Assembly (NCBI RefSeq): GCF_024703995.1
Contig: NZ_JAMXQV010000045.1
Span: 1 to 57,362 of the forward strand
Length of the DNA: 57,362 bases
Reading direction: 5' to 3'
From: Amycolatopsis iheyensis
GTDB taxonomy: Bacteria; Actinomycetota; Actinomycetes; Mycobacteriales; Pseudonocardiaceae
In this document: in pieces, positions 42,787-50,997 of the stretch
Position numbering within the stretch: position 1 is the first letter of the stretch
Layout: every line of letters starts with the position of its first letter
Notes under the pieces: generated by a model
What the model was told of the DNA's origin: nothing
What the model saw: only the letters and a program-made list of their open reading frames with translations
The model's database searches: none
Position numbers and translations under genes: made by a program

Positions 42787-43799
42787 CCCGCCAGCTCGTC
42801 GCCCAGTGCCAGCAGCTGCGTGGTCGCCGGGCCCAGCTCGAACTCCAGGCGCTTCGCCGCCGTGAAGTAGCGGTGGACCTCGTGGTCGGTGTCGATGCCG
42901 ACGCCGCCGTGGGTGTGGACCGTCGTGTGGGCCACCCGGTGGCCCGCCTCCGCCGCCCAGAACTTGGCCGTCGCCACCGCCTCCGCCGCCGGGAGGTCCG
43001 ACGCCAGCCGCCAGGCCGCCTGCAGCGACGTCAGCCGCACCGCTTCGACGTCCACGTACGCGTCCGCGAGGCGCTGGCGGACCGCCTGGAAGCCGCCGAT
43101 GACGTGGTCGAACTGCTTGCGTTCGGCCGCGTAGGCCGCCGTCAGCTCCAACGCGCGCTCGACGACGCCGAGCTGCTGCGCGCACACCCCGACCGTCCCG
43201 CGCAGCCGCAGCCACTCGCCGATGTCGCCCAGCGAAGTGCCGGGCACGTCGGACAGCTCCAGCAGGCAGGCGTCGGCGTGGTCGGTCGTCTGCTGCGGCC
43301 GCACCGTCACGCCGGGCGCCGCCGCGTCGACCAGGAACACCGCGTCGTCCGCGGCGACCAGGAAACCGTGGGCGAACGCGCCGAACGCGACCGCGGTCCG
43401 CGAACCGGACAGCCGGCCGTCGGTGGCGGTGAACCCGGCCAGCGCCACCGCCAGAACGCGTTCTCCCCGCAGCACCGGCAGCACCCAGCGGTCCACCAGC
43501 TCCGGCGTGCCGAACTCGGCCAGCGCCGACGCCGCCATCGTGATCGACGGCAGGTAGGGGACCGCCGCCACCGCGCGGCCGATTTCGGTGAGCACCGCGC
43601 ACTGCTCCAGCAGCCCGAACCCGCCGCCGCCCAGCGACGACGGGAGGCCTGCGTCGAGCACGCCGGCCTGGCCGAGCGCCGTCCACAGGGGAGCGTCGAA
43701 GCCGCCGGTGCCGTGCGGGTCGTGGCTCGCCTTGTCGCCGGCGATCCGCCGGGTCAGCGCGGCGAGGTCCGCCGACGCTTCGGAAGGGGTGAAGTCCAC
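42783..43799 (-). CDS. fadE27: Acyl-CoA dehydrogenase, FadE27/ChsE5-like
   Basis: 338-aa acyl-CoA dehydrogenase subunit: N-terminal helical part, middle beta domain (GERVLAVALAG) and C-terminal helices with RKQFDHVIGGFQAVRQRLAD and HTHGGVGIDTDHEVHRYF. It is shorter than classical dehydrogenases, as in heteromeric alpha2-beta2 enzymes. Position beside fadE26, fdxD and mce4 matches M. tuberculosis Rv3505 (FadE27), which pairs with FadE26 to oxidise the cholesterol side-chain CoA ester. GTG 43799 has AGGAG 6 nt upstream. Same-strand partner fadE26 is 8 bp upstream. Confidence 0.88.
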   Translation of the reverse strand: MDFTPSEASADLAALTRRIAGDKASHDPHGTGGFDAPLWTALGQAGVLDAGLPSSLGGGGFGLLEQCAVLTEIGRAVAAVPYLPSITMAASALAEFGTPELVDRWVLPVLRGERVLAVALAGFTATDGRLSGSRTAVAFGAFAHGFLVAADDAVFLVDAAAPGVTVRPQQTTDHADACLLELSDVPGTSLGDIGEWLRLRGTVGVCAQQLGVVERALELTAAYAAERKQFDHVIGGFQAVRQRLADAYVDVEAVRLTSLQAAWRLASDLPAAEAVATAKFWAAEAGHRVAHTTVHTHGGVGIDTDHEVHRYFTAAKRLEFELGPATTQLLALGDELAG

Positions 43800-43807
43800 A
43801 GCAGCTC

Positions 43808-44968
43808 CTAGCGCGTGACGGGCAGGCCGAGGGCGGTCGCGGCGATCATGTCCCGCTGGATCTCGTTGGTGCCGCCGCCGAAGGTGAGGATCAGCGCCGA
43901 CCGGTGCAGCCGCTCGATCCGCCCGGCCAGCAGTGCGCCCGGCGAGCCGTCGCGGACGACGGCGGCCGCGCCGAGGACCTCCATCAGCAGCCGGTAGGCC
44001 TCGATCGCGAACTCCGTGCCGTACACCTTCGTCGCCGACGCCTCCGCCGGGCCGAGGTCGCTCGCCGCCGCGGCCCAGGCGATCCGCCAGTTGCGCAGCT
44101 TCAGGTACTCCGCGCCGGCGTGCACCCGCGCGAGGTGCAACCGCACCCATTCGTGGTCGATGGCGCCGGTTTCCTTCGCCCACGCCAGGACGTCGGCGAG
44201 TGCCTTGCGCACCGGCGCGGACGACGTCAGCGCGACGCGCTCGTGGTTGAGCTGGTTGGTGATCAGCGGCCAGCCGGCGTTCTCCTCGGCGACCCGCGCC
44301 GACACCGGCACGCGCACGCCGTCGTAGTAGGTCGCGCTCGTCCCGGCGCCCGCGACCGTGCGGACCTTGGTCCACGAAAACCCGGGCGCCGACGTCGGCA
44401 CGATCAGCATCGACAGCCCGCGGTGCTTCTTCGCGTCGGGGTCGGTCCGGACGGCGAGCCACACGTAGTCGGCGTACTCGATCAGGCTGGTCCACATCTT
44501 CTGCCCGGTGACGACGTACTCGTCGCCGTCGCGCACCGCGCGCGTCCGCAGCGAGGCGAGGTCGGTGCCGGCCTCCGGCTCGGAGTAGCCGATCGAGAAG
44601 TGCAGCTCCCCGGCGGCGATCTTCGGCAGGTAGAACGCCTTCTGCTCGTCGGTGCCGTAGCGCATGATGGTCGGCCCGACGGTGTTCACGGTCAGGAACG
44701 GCACCGGCACCCCGGCGATGGCCGCCTCGTCGGTGAAGATGAGCTGGTCGAGCATCGGCCGGCCCTGCCCGCCGTACTCCTTCGGCCAGCCCAGCGCGAG
44801 CCAGCCGTCCTTGCCCAGCTGCCGGACGATTTCCTTGTACGCCACGCCGTCGCCGTACTCGTCGCCCGCGCGGAGGCTGTCCCGCCGCTCGGGCGTCATC
44901 AGCTCGGCGAAGTACTCCCTGAGCTCCGCGGCCAGTGCCCGCTGCTGGAGTGTGTAGTCGATCCGCAC
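43808..44968 (-). CDS. fadE26: Acyl-CoA dehydrogenase, FadE26/ChsE4-like
   Basis: 386-aa acyl-CoA dehydrogenase with FAD/substrate motifs IGYSEPEAGTDLASLRTRA near 127, GQKMWTSLIEYADYVWLAVRT near 155, NHERVAL near 240 (the expected region of the catalytic glutamate) and LTFGGGTNEIQRDMIA near 365. It matches FadE26 (Rv3504), which with FadE27 forms the side-chain dehydrogenase of cholesterol breakdown. The start ATG 44968 is 26 bp from a perfect KstR-type operator, so it should be induced by steroid-derived CoA intermediates. Confidence 0.9.
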   Translation of the reverse strand: MRIDYTLQQRALAAELREYFAELMTPERRDSLRAGDEYGDGVAYKEIVRQLGKDGWLALGWPKEYGGQGRPMLDQLIFTDEAAIAGVPVPFLTVNTVGPTIMRYGTDEQKAFYLPKIAAGELHFSIGYSEPEAGTDLASLRTRAVRDGDEYVVTGQKMWTSLIEYADYVWLAVRTDPDAKKHRGLSMLIVPTSAPGFSWTKVRTVAGAGTSATYYDGVRVPVSARVAEENAGWPLITNQLNHERVALTSSAPVRKALADVLAWAKETGAIDHEWVRLHLARVHAGAEYLKLRNWRIAWAAAASDLGPAEASATKVYGTEFAIEAYRLLMEVLGAAAVVRDGSPGALLAGRIERLHRSALILTFGGGTNEIQRDMIAATALGLPVTR

Positions 44969-44993
44969 CCGTCACCTCGATCCGGCGTTATAG

Positions 44994-45007
44994 TAGAACC
45001 TGTTCTA
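44994..45007. promoter_or_regulatory. KstR-type operator in the fadE26/fdxD divergent promoter
   Basis: TAGAACCTGTTCTA is a perfect 14-bp palindrome and fits the KstR consensus TnnAACnnGTTnnA exactly. It lies between divergent fadE26 and fdxD; in mycobacteria the same divergent promoter is KstR-controlled. Confidence 0.88.
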
Positions 45008-45038
45008 GTTGTACCAGGACTCACGCGGCGGAGGAAGC

Positions 45039-45230
45039 ATGGAGATCGGCGTCGATCGTTCGCTCTGCGAGGCGAACGCGGTGTGTGTCGGCTTCGCGCC
45101 GGACATCTTCGACCTGGACGACGACGAAGAGCTCGTCATCCAGTCGGGTCCGGTGCCGGCCGATCAAGTAGAACAAGTTACAGACGCCGTTAAAGGCTGC
45201 CCCAAGAACGCCCTGTTCATCGCTAGTTAG
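45039..45230 (+). CDS. fdxD: 3Fe-4S-type ferredoxin (FdxD-like)
   Basis: 63-aa ferredoxin with three cluster cysteines: Cys10 and Cys16 in LCEANAVCVGFAPDIFDL and a third in GCPKNAL near residue 55, a pattern typical of actinobacterial 3Fe-4S ferredoxins that feed cytochrome P450 enzymes. It matches Rv3503c by position; a steroid-oxidising P450 elsewhere is a probable partner. ATG 45039 follows GGAGGAAGC. A second KstR-type site lies inside its 3' end. Confidence 0.9.
   Translation: MEIGVDRSLCEANAVCVGFAPDIFDLDDDEELVIQSGPVPADQVEQVTDAVKGCPKNALFIAS
45169..45182. promoter_or_regulatory. KstR-type site inside fdxD
   Basis: TAGAACAAGTTACA fits the consensus TnnAACnnGTTnnA at all eight defined positions, within the coding 3' end of the ferredoxin gene, 131 bp before the SDR start at 45313. 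It may control a second promoter for the SDR-mce4 operon. Confidence 0.65.
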
Positions 45231-45259
45231 CGGTGTTCACCAAAAGGCTTGCCGAAAGC

Positions 45260-45273
45260 AAGAACAGATTCTA
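45260..45273. promoter_or_regulatory. Weaker KstR-type site before the first SDR
   Basis: AAGAACAGATTCTA matches 6 of 8 defined KstR positions and keeps a near-palindromic AGAAC/ATTCT core. It lies 40 bp upstream of the GTG start at 45313, in the 82-bp gap after fdxD. Confidence 0.5.
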
Positions 45274-45312
45274 GTGTAGGCGCGGTCACAGGACTCGATG
45301 AGGAGGCCTTGC

Positions 45313-46170
45313 GTGAGCCTGACCGGCAGGACAGCGATCGTCACGGGCGCCGCCGCGGGACTGGGGCGGGCCGAAGCCCTCGCCCTCGCCGCGCGCGGGG
45401 CCACCGTCGTCGTCAACGACATCACCGAGGCCAAGGACGTCGTCGAAGAAATCGAAGGCGCGGGTGGCAAGGCGGTCGCGGTCGCCGGCGACGTCGGCGA
45501 CCGGGCCACCGCGGACGCGCTCATCGCCGCCGCCCTCGACCTCGGCGGGCTCGACATCGTGGTCAACAACGCGGGCGTGCTGCGCGACAAGATGCTCTTC
45601 TCGATGTCCGACGACGAGTGGGACACGGTCCTGCGCGTCCACCTGCGCGGCCACTTCCTGTTGTCCCGCAACGCCACGAAGTACTGGCGGGACAAGTCCA
45701 AAGCGGACGGACAGCCGGTGTACGGCCGGCTGGTCAACACCGCGTCCGAGGCGTTCCTCATCGGCTCGCCCGGCCAGCCCAACTACGCCGCGGCGAAGGC
45801 GGGCATCACCGCGCTCACCATGTCGGCCGCCCGCGGCCTGGCCAAGTACGGCGTCCGCGCCAACGCGATCTGCCCGCGCGCCCGGACGGCGATGACCGAG
45901 GGCGTGTTCGGCGCCGCCCCTGCCGAAGGCGCCGACCCGCTCTCGGTCGAGCACGTCGCCCCCTTCGTCGCCTACCTCGCCTCGTCGGCGGCTGAGCACG
46001 TCAACGGCCAGGTGTTCATCGTCCACGGCGGCGCCGTGTCCCTGGTCGGGGCGCCGCGGATCGAGCAGCGCTGGTCCCTCGACGAGCTGGACACGTCGGT
46101 CAGCGCGTACTTCGCCGACCGCGACCCCGGCCGGATGTTCGCCGCCACCGAGATCCTGGGAGAGTCATGA
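45313..46170 (+). CDS. Short-chain dehydrogenase, Hsd4A-like
   Basis: 285-aa NAD(P)-dependent SDR: TGAAAGLGRAEALALAARGA (about residues 12-31), NNAGVLRDKMLFSM near 88, and the active-site Ser and Tyr-Lys in NTASEAFLIGSPGQPNYAAAK near 141-161. Position between fdxD and yrbE4A matches Rv3502c (hsd4A), a probable hydroxysteroid/hydroxyacyl-CoA dehydrogenase of cholesterol side-chain oxidation. GTG 45313 has AGGAGG at good spacing. It overlaps the next SDR by ATGA. Confidence 0.88.
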   Translation: MSLTGRTAIVTGAAAGLGRAEALALAARGATVVVNDITEAKDVVEEIEGAGGKAVAVAGDVGDRATADALIAAALDLGGLDIVVNNAGVLRDKMLFSMSDDEWDTVLRVHLRGHFLLSRNATKYWRDKSKADGQPVYGRLVNTASEAFLIGSPGQPNYAAAKAGITALTMSAARGLAKYGVRANAICPRARTAMTEGVFGAAPAEGADPLSVEHVAPFVAYLASSAAEHVNGQVFIVHGGAVSLVGAPRIEQRWSLDELDTSVSAYFADRDPGRMFAATEILGES

Positions 46171-46925
46171 GGCTGGACGGGAAGATCGCCCTGATCACCG
46201 GCGCCGCGCGCGGCCAGGGCGAAGCGGCCGCACGCGCGTTCGTCGCCGAGGGCGCGAAGGTGCTGCTCGCCGACATCCTCGACGACGAGGGCAAGCAGCT
46301 CGCCGCCGACCTCGGCGAGCACGCCGTCTACCAGCACCTCGACGTCGGTGACGAGGACGGCTGGACCGCCGCCGTCGAGCGCGCGACCACCGAGTTCGGC
46401 GCGCCGAACGTGCTGGTCAACAACGCCGGCATCCTCCATTTCTCCGAGCTGGGCAAGACCACGCTGGCCGACTACGAACGCGTCATCCGGGTGAACCAGA
46501 TCGGGGCGTTTCTCGGGATGCGCTCGGTCGTTGAACCGATGACCGCCGCCGGCGGTGGCTCCATCGTCAACGTGTCCTCTGTGGAGGGTCTGGCCGGGAT
46601 GCCGTACCTGATCGCCTACACCGCGAGCAAGTTCGCGATCCGCGGGATGACCAAGGTCGCGGCGATGGAGCTCGGCAAGAAGCACATCCGGGTCAACTCG
46701 GTGCACCCCGGCGCGATCGACACCCAGATGGTCTCGACCGCGGCGGGCGGGCAGAAGGTCGACATGTCCTACGTCGGGAAGAAGGTCGCGCTCGGCCGGG
46801 TCGGGCAGCCGGAGGACATCGCGAAGCTCGTGTTGTTCCTGGCCAGCGACGAGAGCGCGTACTGCACGGGGTCGGAGTTCGTGGCCGACGGCGGGGCGAC
46901 GGCGTCCCACGCGCTGAACTTCTGA
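46167..46925 (+). CDS. Second short-chain dehydrogenase, 20-beta-hydroxysteroid dehydrogenase/FabG3-like
   Basis: 252-aa SDR with TGAARGQGEAAARAFVAEGA near residues 11-30, LADILDDEGKQLAADLGE, NNAGILHF, the catalytic SSVEGLAGMPYLIAYTASK (Ser about 140, Tyr about 152, Lys about 156) and ASDESAYCTGSEFVADGG. The pattern closely follows mycobacterial Rv2002 (FabG3), a steroid dehydrogenase. It has no counterpart at this place in the M. tuberculosis mce4 locus. Cotranslated with the first SDR (ATGA). Confidence 0.88.
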   Translation: MRLDGKIALITGAARGQGEAAARAFVAEGAKVLLADILDDEGKQLAADLGEHAVYQHLDVGDEDGWTAAVERATTEFGAPNVLVNNAGILHFSELGKTTLADYERVIRVNQIGAFLGMRSVVEPMTAAGGGSIVNVSSVEGLAGMPYLIAYTASKFAIRGMTKVAAMELGKKHIRVNSVHPGAIDTQMVSTAAGGQKVDMSYVGKKVALGRVGQPEDIAKLVLFLASDESAYCTGSEFVADGGATASHALNF

Positions 46926-47001
46926 GTAAACACCGCTAACGAAAATCGGGCACCGGGTGTGGAGAAGACTCGGGGGTGAGCGACTACTACTGGGAGGTGT
47001 G

Positions 47002-47790
47002 GTGAGCGAGAGCACTGGCACGCTCCCGGGAACCGCGGCCCTGACCCAGGTCGGCCGCATGGCGACGCTCTCGTGGGAGGTCCTGCGCGCGATCTTCAAG
47101 CGCCCCTTCCAGACCCGCGAGTGGATCCAGCAGTGCTGGTTCTTCGCCAGCGTCACGATCTTGCCGACCGCACTGGTGGCCATCCCGTTCGGCGCGGTGA
47201 TCGCGCTGCAGCTCGGTTCGCTGACCGCGCAGATCGGCGCGCAGTCGTTCACCGGCGCGGCCAGCGCGCTGGCCATCGTGCAGCAGGCCAGCCCGCTGAT
47301 CACCGCGTTGCTCGTGGCGGGCGCCGGCGGCAGCGCGGTCTGCGCGGACATCGGCGCGCGCAAGATCCGCGAAGAGATCGACGCCATGCAGGTGCTGGGC
47401 GTCAACCCGATCCAGCGCCTGATCGTGCCGCGCGTGCTCGCCGCGATGGTCGTCTCGGTGCTGCTGAACGGCTTGGTCAGCGTGGTCGGCGTGCTCGGCG
47501 GCTACTTCTTCAACGTCGTCCTGCAGGGCGGCACCCCCGGCGCGTACCTCGCCAGCTTCAACGCGCTGGCCCAGGTGCCGGACCTGTGGGTCAGCGAGAT
47601 CAAGGCACTGCTGTACGGCTTCGTCGCCGGGGTCGTCGCCGCGTTCCGCGGGCTGAACCCGCCGCCCGGGCCGAAGGGCGTCGGCGACGCCGTCAACCAG
47701 GCCGTCGTCATCACGTTCCTGCTGCTGTTCCTCATCAACGTCGTGCTCACCGCGATCTACCTGCGGATCGTCCCGCCGAAGGCCATGTGA
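47002..47790 (+). CDS. yrbE4A: Mce4 transporter permease YrbE4A (MlaE family)
   Basis: 262-aa integral membrane protein with about five helices and the MlaE/YrbE core motif EEIDAMQVLGVNPIQRLIVP near residues 118-137. YrbE4A and YrbE4B form the inner-membrane permease of the Mce4 importer, powered by the MceG ATPase encoded elsewhere. GTG 47002 has GGGAGG upstream and agrees with family length; the in-frame start at 46957 is less likely. The downstream gene overlaps by one base. Confidence 0.93.
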   Translation: MSESTGTLPGTAALTQVGRMATLSWEVLRAIFKRPFQTREWIQQCWFFASVTILPTALVAIPFGAVIALQLGSLTAQIGAQSFTGAASALAIVQQASPLITALLVAGAGGSAVCADIGARKIREEIDAMQVLGVNPIQRLIVPRVLAAMVVSVLLNGLVSVVGVLGGYFFNVVLQGGTPGAYLASFNALAQVPDLWVSEIKALLYGFVAGVVAAFRGLNPPPGPKGVGDAVNQAVVITFLLLFLINVVLTAIYLRIVPPKAM

Positions 47791-48632
47791 TGACGGCCGT
47801 CGACACCGACCGGACGCTCGAGTACATCGCGCGTCCCGGGCAAAGCCTGGAAGGGCTCGGCAAGCAGCTCGCGTTCGCCGCGAAGGCGCTCGCCTGGTCG
47901 CCGCGCACGATCCGCCGTTACAGCCGGGAAACCCTGCGGCTGCTCACCGAAGTCTGCTTCGGCACCGGCGGCCTCGCCGTCATCGGCGGCACGCTCGGCG
48001 TGATGATCGGGATGACGCTGTTCACCGGTCTCATCGTCGGCCTGCAGGGCTATTCCGCGTTGAACCAGCTCGGCACGGCCGCGCTCACCGGGTTCATCTC
48101 CGCCTACTTCAACACCCGTGAGGTCGCGCCGCTGTCGGCCGGCCTCGCGTTGTCCGCGACTGTCGGCTGCGGCTTCACCGCACAGCTGGGCGCGATGCGG
48201 ATCTCCGAAGAGATCGACGCCCTGGAAGTGATGGGCGTGCCCAGCATGCCCTACCTGGTGACGACCCGCGTGCTGGCCGGCGTCGCCGCGGTGATCCCGT
48301 TGTACGCGGTCGGCCTGCTCTCTAGCTACCTCGCCTCCCGGCAGATCACCATCTGGCTTTACGGCCAGTCAGCCGGCACCTACGACCACTACTTCACGCT
48401 CTTCTTGCCACCCGGTGACGTCCTCTGGTCGTTCGGGAAGGTGATCGTGTTCAGCGTGCTCGTGATCCTGTCCCACTGCTATTACGGCTTCAACGCCAGC
48501 GGCGGCCCGGCCGGCGTCGGCGTGGCGGTGGGCCGCGCGGTGCGGACGTCGATCGTGCTGATCTCGGTGCTGGACTTCTTCCTCTCGCTGGCGATCTGGG
48601 GCGCGAACACGACGGTGAGGATCTCCGGATGA
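47790..48632 (+). CDS. yrbE4B: Mce4 transporter permease YrbE4B
   Basis: 280-aa permease with five to six membrane segments and the conserved EEIDALEVMGVPSMPYLVTT near residues 145-164. Second half of the YrbE4A/B permease pair. ATG 47790 reuses the last base of the yrbE4A stop (TGATG), and its own stop overlaps the mce4A start (ATGA). Confidence 0.93.
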   Translation: MTAVDTDRTLEYIARPGQSLEGLGKQLAFAAKALAWSPRTIRRYSRETLRLLTEVCFGTGGLAVIGGTLGVMIGMTLFTGLIVGLQGYSALNQLGTAALTGFISAYFNTREVAPLSAGLALSATVGCGFTAQLGAMRISEEIDALEVMGVPSMPYLVTTRVLAGVAAVIPLYAVGLLSSYLASRQITIWLYGQSAGTYDHYFTLFLPPGDVLWSFGKVIVFSVLVILSHCYYGFNASGGPAGVGVAVGRAVRTSIVLISVLDFFLSLAIWGANTTVRISG

Positions 48633-49963
48633 GGCGCGAGCTCTGGCAGCGGCTCCGGTACCAGGTGCTGGGGCTCGCCTTCCTGCTCGTGGCCGCGGTG
48701 TTCATCGCGGGCACGCTCGCCGTCTACAACAAGACGTTCACGCCGGTGACGCTCGTCAAGCTCGAGACCGACCGCGTCGGGAGCCAGCTGCGCACGGGCG
48801 GCGACGTCAAGGTCCGCGGCATGCTCGTCGGCGAGGTCCGCTCGGTGCTGGCGAAGGGCGACCACGCCGAGCTGGAACTGGCGCTCGACCCGGACAAGAC
48901 GCACGTCATCCCTCGAAACGTCTCCGCGCGCTTGCTGCCGAAGACGTTGTTCGGCGAGCGGTACGTGGCGCTGCAGCTGCCCGAGACGTCGCAGGGCCCG
49001 ATCAAGGGCGGCGACGTCATCCCGCAGGACCGCAGCAGCGCGGCGATCGAGCTGCAGAAGGTCCTCGACGACGTGATGCCGCTGCTGCAGGCGGTCCAGC
49101 CGGAGAAGCTGTCGAGCACGCTCACCGCGGTGTCGACCGCGCTCGAGGGCCGCGGCAAGCAGCTCGGCCAGACCCTGGTGCAGCTGAGCGACTACCTCGG
49201 CAAGCTGAACCCGTCGCTGCCGGACGTCAAGGCCGACATCACCGGCCTGGCGAACGTCGCGAACACCTACGACAAGGCCGCGCCGGACCTGCTGCAGGCG
49301 CTGTCGGACCTGACCACGACGAGCCGCACGATCGTCGACCAGCGCACCCAGCTGACCGACCTCTACGCCACGGTCACCGCGGCGTCGGTGGACCTCACGA
49401 GCTTCCTGCAGGTCAACAAGGACAACCTGATCCGGCTCACCACGGCGATCCAGCCGACGCTCGACGTCCTCGCGAAGTACGCGCCCGAGTACCCGTGCCT
49501 GATGCGGCAGCTCGCCGAGTCCGTGCCGCGCGCGGAGCTGGCGTTCGGCAAGGGCACCGCGCACCCGGAGGTCAGCCGGGTCACCATCGAGTTCGCCGCC
49601 AGCCGCGGGAAGTACCTGCCCGGCGTCGACGAGCCGAAGTACGAGGACAAGCGCGGCCCGCGCTGCTACCCGGAGGTCCCGAAGCCCGGCGTCTGGCCGC
49701 AGTACCCGCCGGACGGCGCGATCAAGGACGGCTCCACCAAGCCCCCGCCGCCGAAGAACCCGCCCGAGAAGCTGCCCGGCCCGATCACCGCGGGCGGCGG
49801 CGCCGTCGGCGGGGGCGGCACGATCGTCGGGTCGGCCTACGAGAACGACCTGATCGACCTGCTGGCCTCGCCCGCGCTCGGCACCTCGCCCGGTGACGTG
49901 CCCGGCTGGGCCGGCCTGATCGTCGGCCCGCTCTACCGCGGGGCGGAGGTGGAGCTGAAGTGA
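48629..49963 (+). CDS. mce4A: Mce4A substrate-binding subunit
   Basis: 444-aa cell-envelope protein. An N-terminal membrane anchor (about 8-33) is followed by the MCE domain (about 40-118; GGDVKVRGMLVGEVRSVLA, LFGERYVALQLP), then the helical Cholesterol_uptake/Mce4_CUP1 region (about 125-330) and a proline/glycine-rich tail (about 365-405; PPPPKNPPEKLPG) not usual in mycobacterial Mce4A. Part of the six-subunit periplasmic channel that carries sterols to YrbE4AB. Confidence 0.92.
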   Translation: MRRELWQRLRYQVLGLAFLLVAAVFIAGTLAVYNKTFTPVTLVKLETDRVGSQLRTGGDVKVRGMLVGEVRSVLAKGDHAELELALDPDKTHVIPRNVSARLLPKTLFGERYVALQLPETSQGPIKGGDVIPQDRSSAAIELQKVLDDVMPLLQAVQPEKLSSTLTAVSTALEGRGKQLGQTLVQLSDYLGKLNPSLPDVKADITGLANVANTYDKAAPDLLQALSDLTTTSRTIVDQRTQLTDLYATVTAASVDLTSFLQVNKDNLIRLTTAIQPTLDVLAKYAPEYPCLMRQLAESVPRAELAFGKGTAHPEVSRVTIEFAASRGKYLPGVDEPKYEDKRGPRCYPEVPKPGVWPQYPPDGAIKDGSTKPPPPKNPPEKLPGPITAGGGAVGGGGTIVGSAYENDLIDLLASPALGTSPGDVPGWAGLIVGPLYRGAEVELK

Positions 49964-50997
49964 GGAGCTTCGTCCCGTCCCTGATCAAGCTCGGCGTGTT
50001 CGCCGTCGTCACCGTGCTGCTCACCGCCATCCTCGCGGCCACCATCGCCAACACCAACTTCGGCGAGACGTCGGGTTACCTGGCGAAGTTCACCGACGCG
50101 TCCGGGCTCAAGGAAGGCGACGACGTCCGCATCGCCGGCGTCAAGGTCGGCCAGGTCGACACCATCGGCGTGGTCGAGGGCGAGCAGAACCTCGCCGAGG
50201 TGCGCTTCGACGTCGAGCACAGCTACCGGCTGCCGGAGACGGTGACCGCCACGATCAAGTACCGCAACCTCGTCGGCCAGCGCTACCTCGCGCTCGGCAC
50301 CGACGTCCCGGGCGATCGCGCGTTGCCCGACGGCGGCACGATCCCGCCCGAGCGCACCAAGCCCGCGTTGAACCTCACCGTGTTGTTCAACGGCTTCAAG
50401 CCGCTGTTCAAGGCGTTGAGCCCCAAGGACGTCAACCAGCTCTCGGCCGAGATCATCAGCGTCTTCCAGGGCGAGGGCGGCACGATCACCAGCCTGCTGC
50501 AGCACACGGCGTCGCTGACCACGGCGATCGCGAGCAAGGACCAGGTGATCGGGCAGGTCATCGCGAACCTCAACACCGTGCTCGGCACGGTCAACGCGCA
50601 CGGCCCGCAGCTCGGCGACCTCATCGAGCAGACGCAGAAGCTGGTCAGCGGCCTGGCCGAGCAGCGCAAGCCGATCGGCGACGCGGTCAGCGCGCTGGGC
50701 GACCTCGCCGTGTCCACCACCGGCCTGCTCGCCGACGCGCGCCCGGCGCTCAAGGACGACGTCAAGCAGCTCGGGGTGCTGTCGCAGAACCTCGGGGACT
50801 CCGGCGAGCTGGTCAACCACCTGCTCGAGGTGCTGCCGGGCAACCTCCAGAAGTTCACCCGGACCCTGAGCTACGGCAGCTGGTTCAACTACTACCTGTG
50901 CGGGATCACCGGCACCATCGGCATTTCCTCGCTCGACATCACCCTGCCGATCGTCCCGATTCCCGGCACCCAGCGCGCGGAGAGGTGTGGTCCGTGA
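49960..50997 (+). CDS. mce4B: Mce4B subunit
   Basis: 345-aa MCE protein: N-terminal anchor (about 6-32), MCE domain (about 38-118; GLKEGDDVRIAGVKVGQVD, NLVGQRYLALG) and a helical coiled-coil region to about 295, ending with a conserved cysteine-containing YYLCGITG segment. GTG 49960 overlaps the mce4A stop. Confidence 0.92.
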   Translation: MRSFVPSLIKLGVFAVVTVLLTAILAATIANTNFGETSGYLAKFTDASGLKEGDDVRIAGVKVGQVDTIGVVEGEQNLAEVRFDVEHSYRLPETVTATIKYRNLVGQRYLALGTDVPGDRALPDGGTIPPERTKPALNLTVLFNGFKPLFKALSPKDVNQLSAEIISVFQGEGGTITSLLQHTASLTTAIASKDQVIGQVIANLNTVLGTVNAHGPQLGDLIEQTQKLVSGLAEQRKPIGDAVSALGDLAVSTTGLLADARPALKDDVKQLGVLSQNLGDSGELVNHLLEVLPGNLQKFTRTLSYGSWFNYYLCGITGTIGISSLDITLPIVPIPGTQRAERCGP

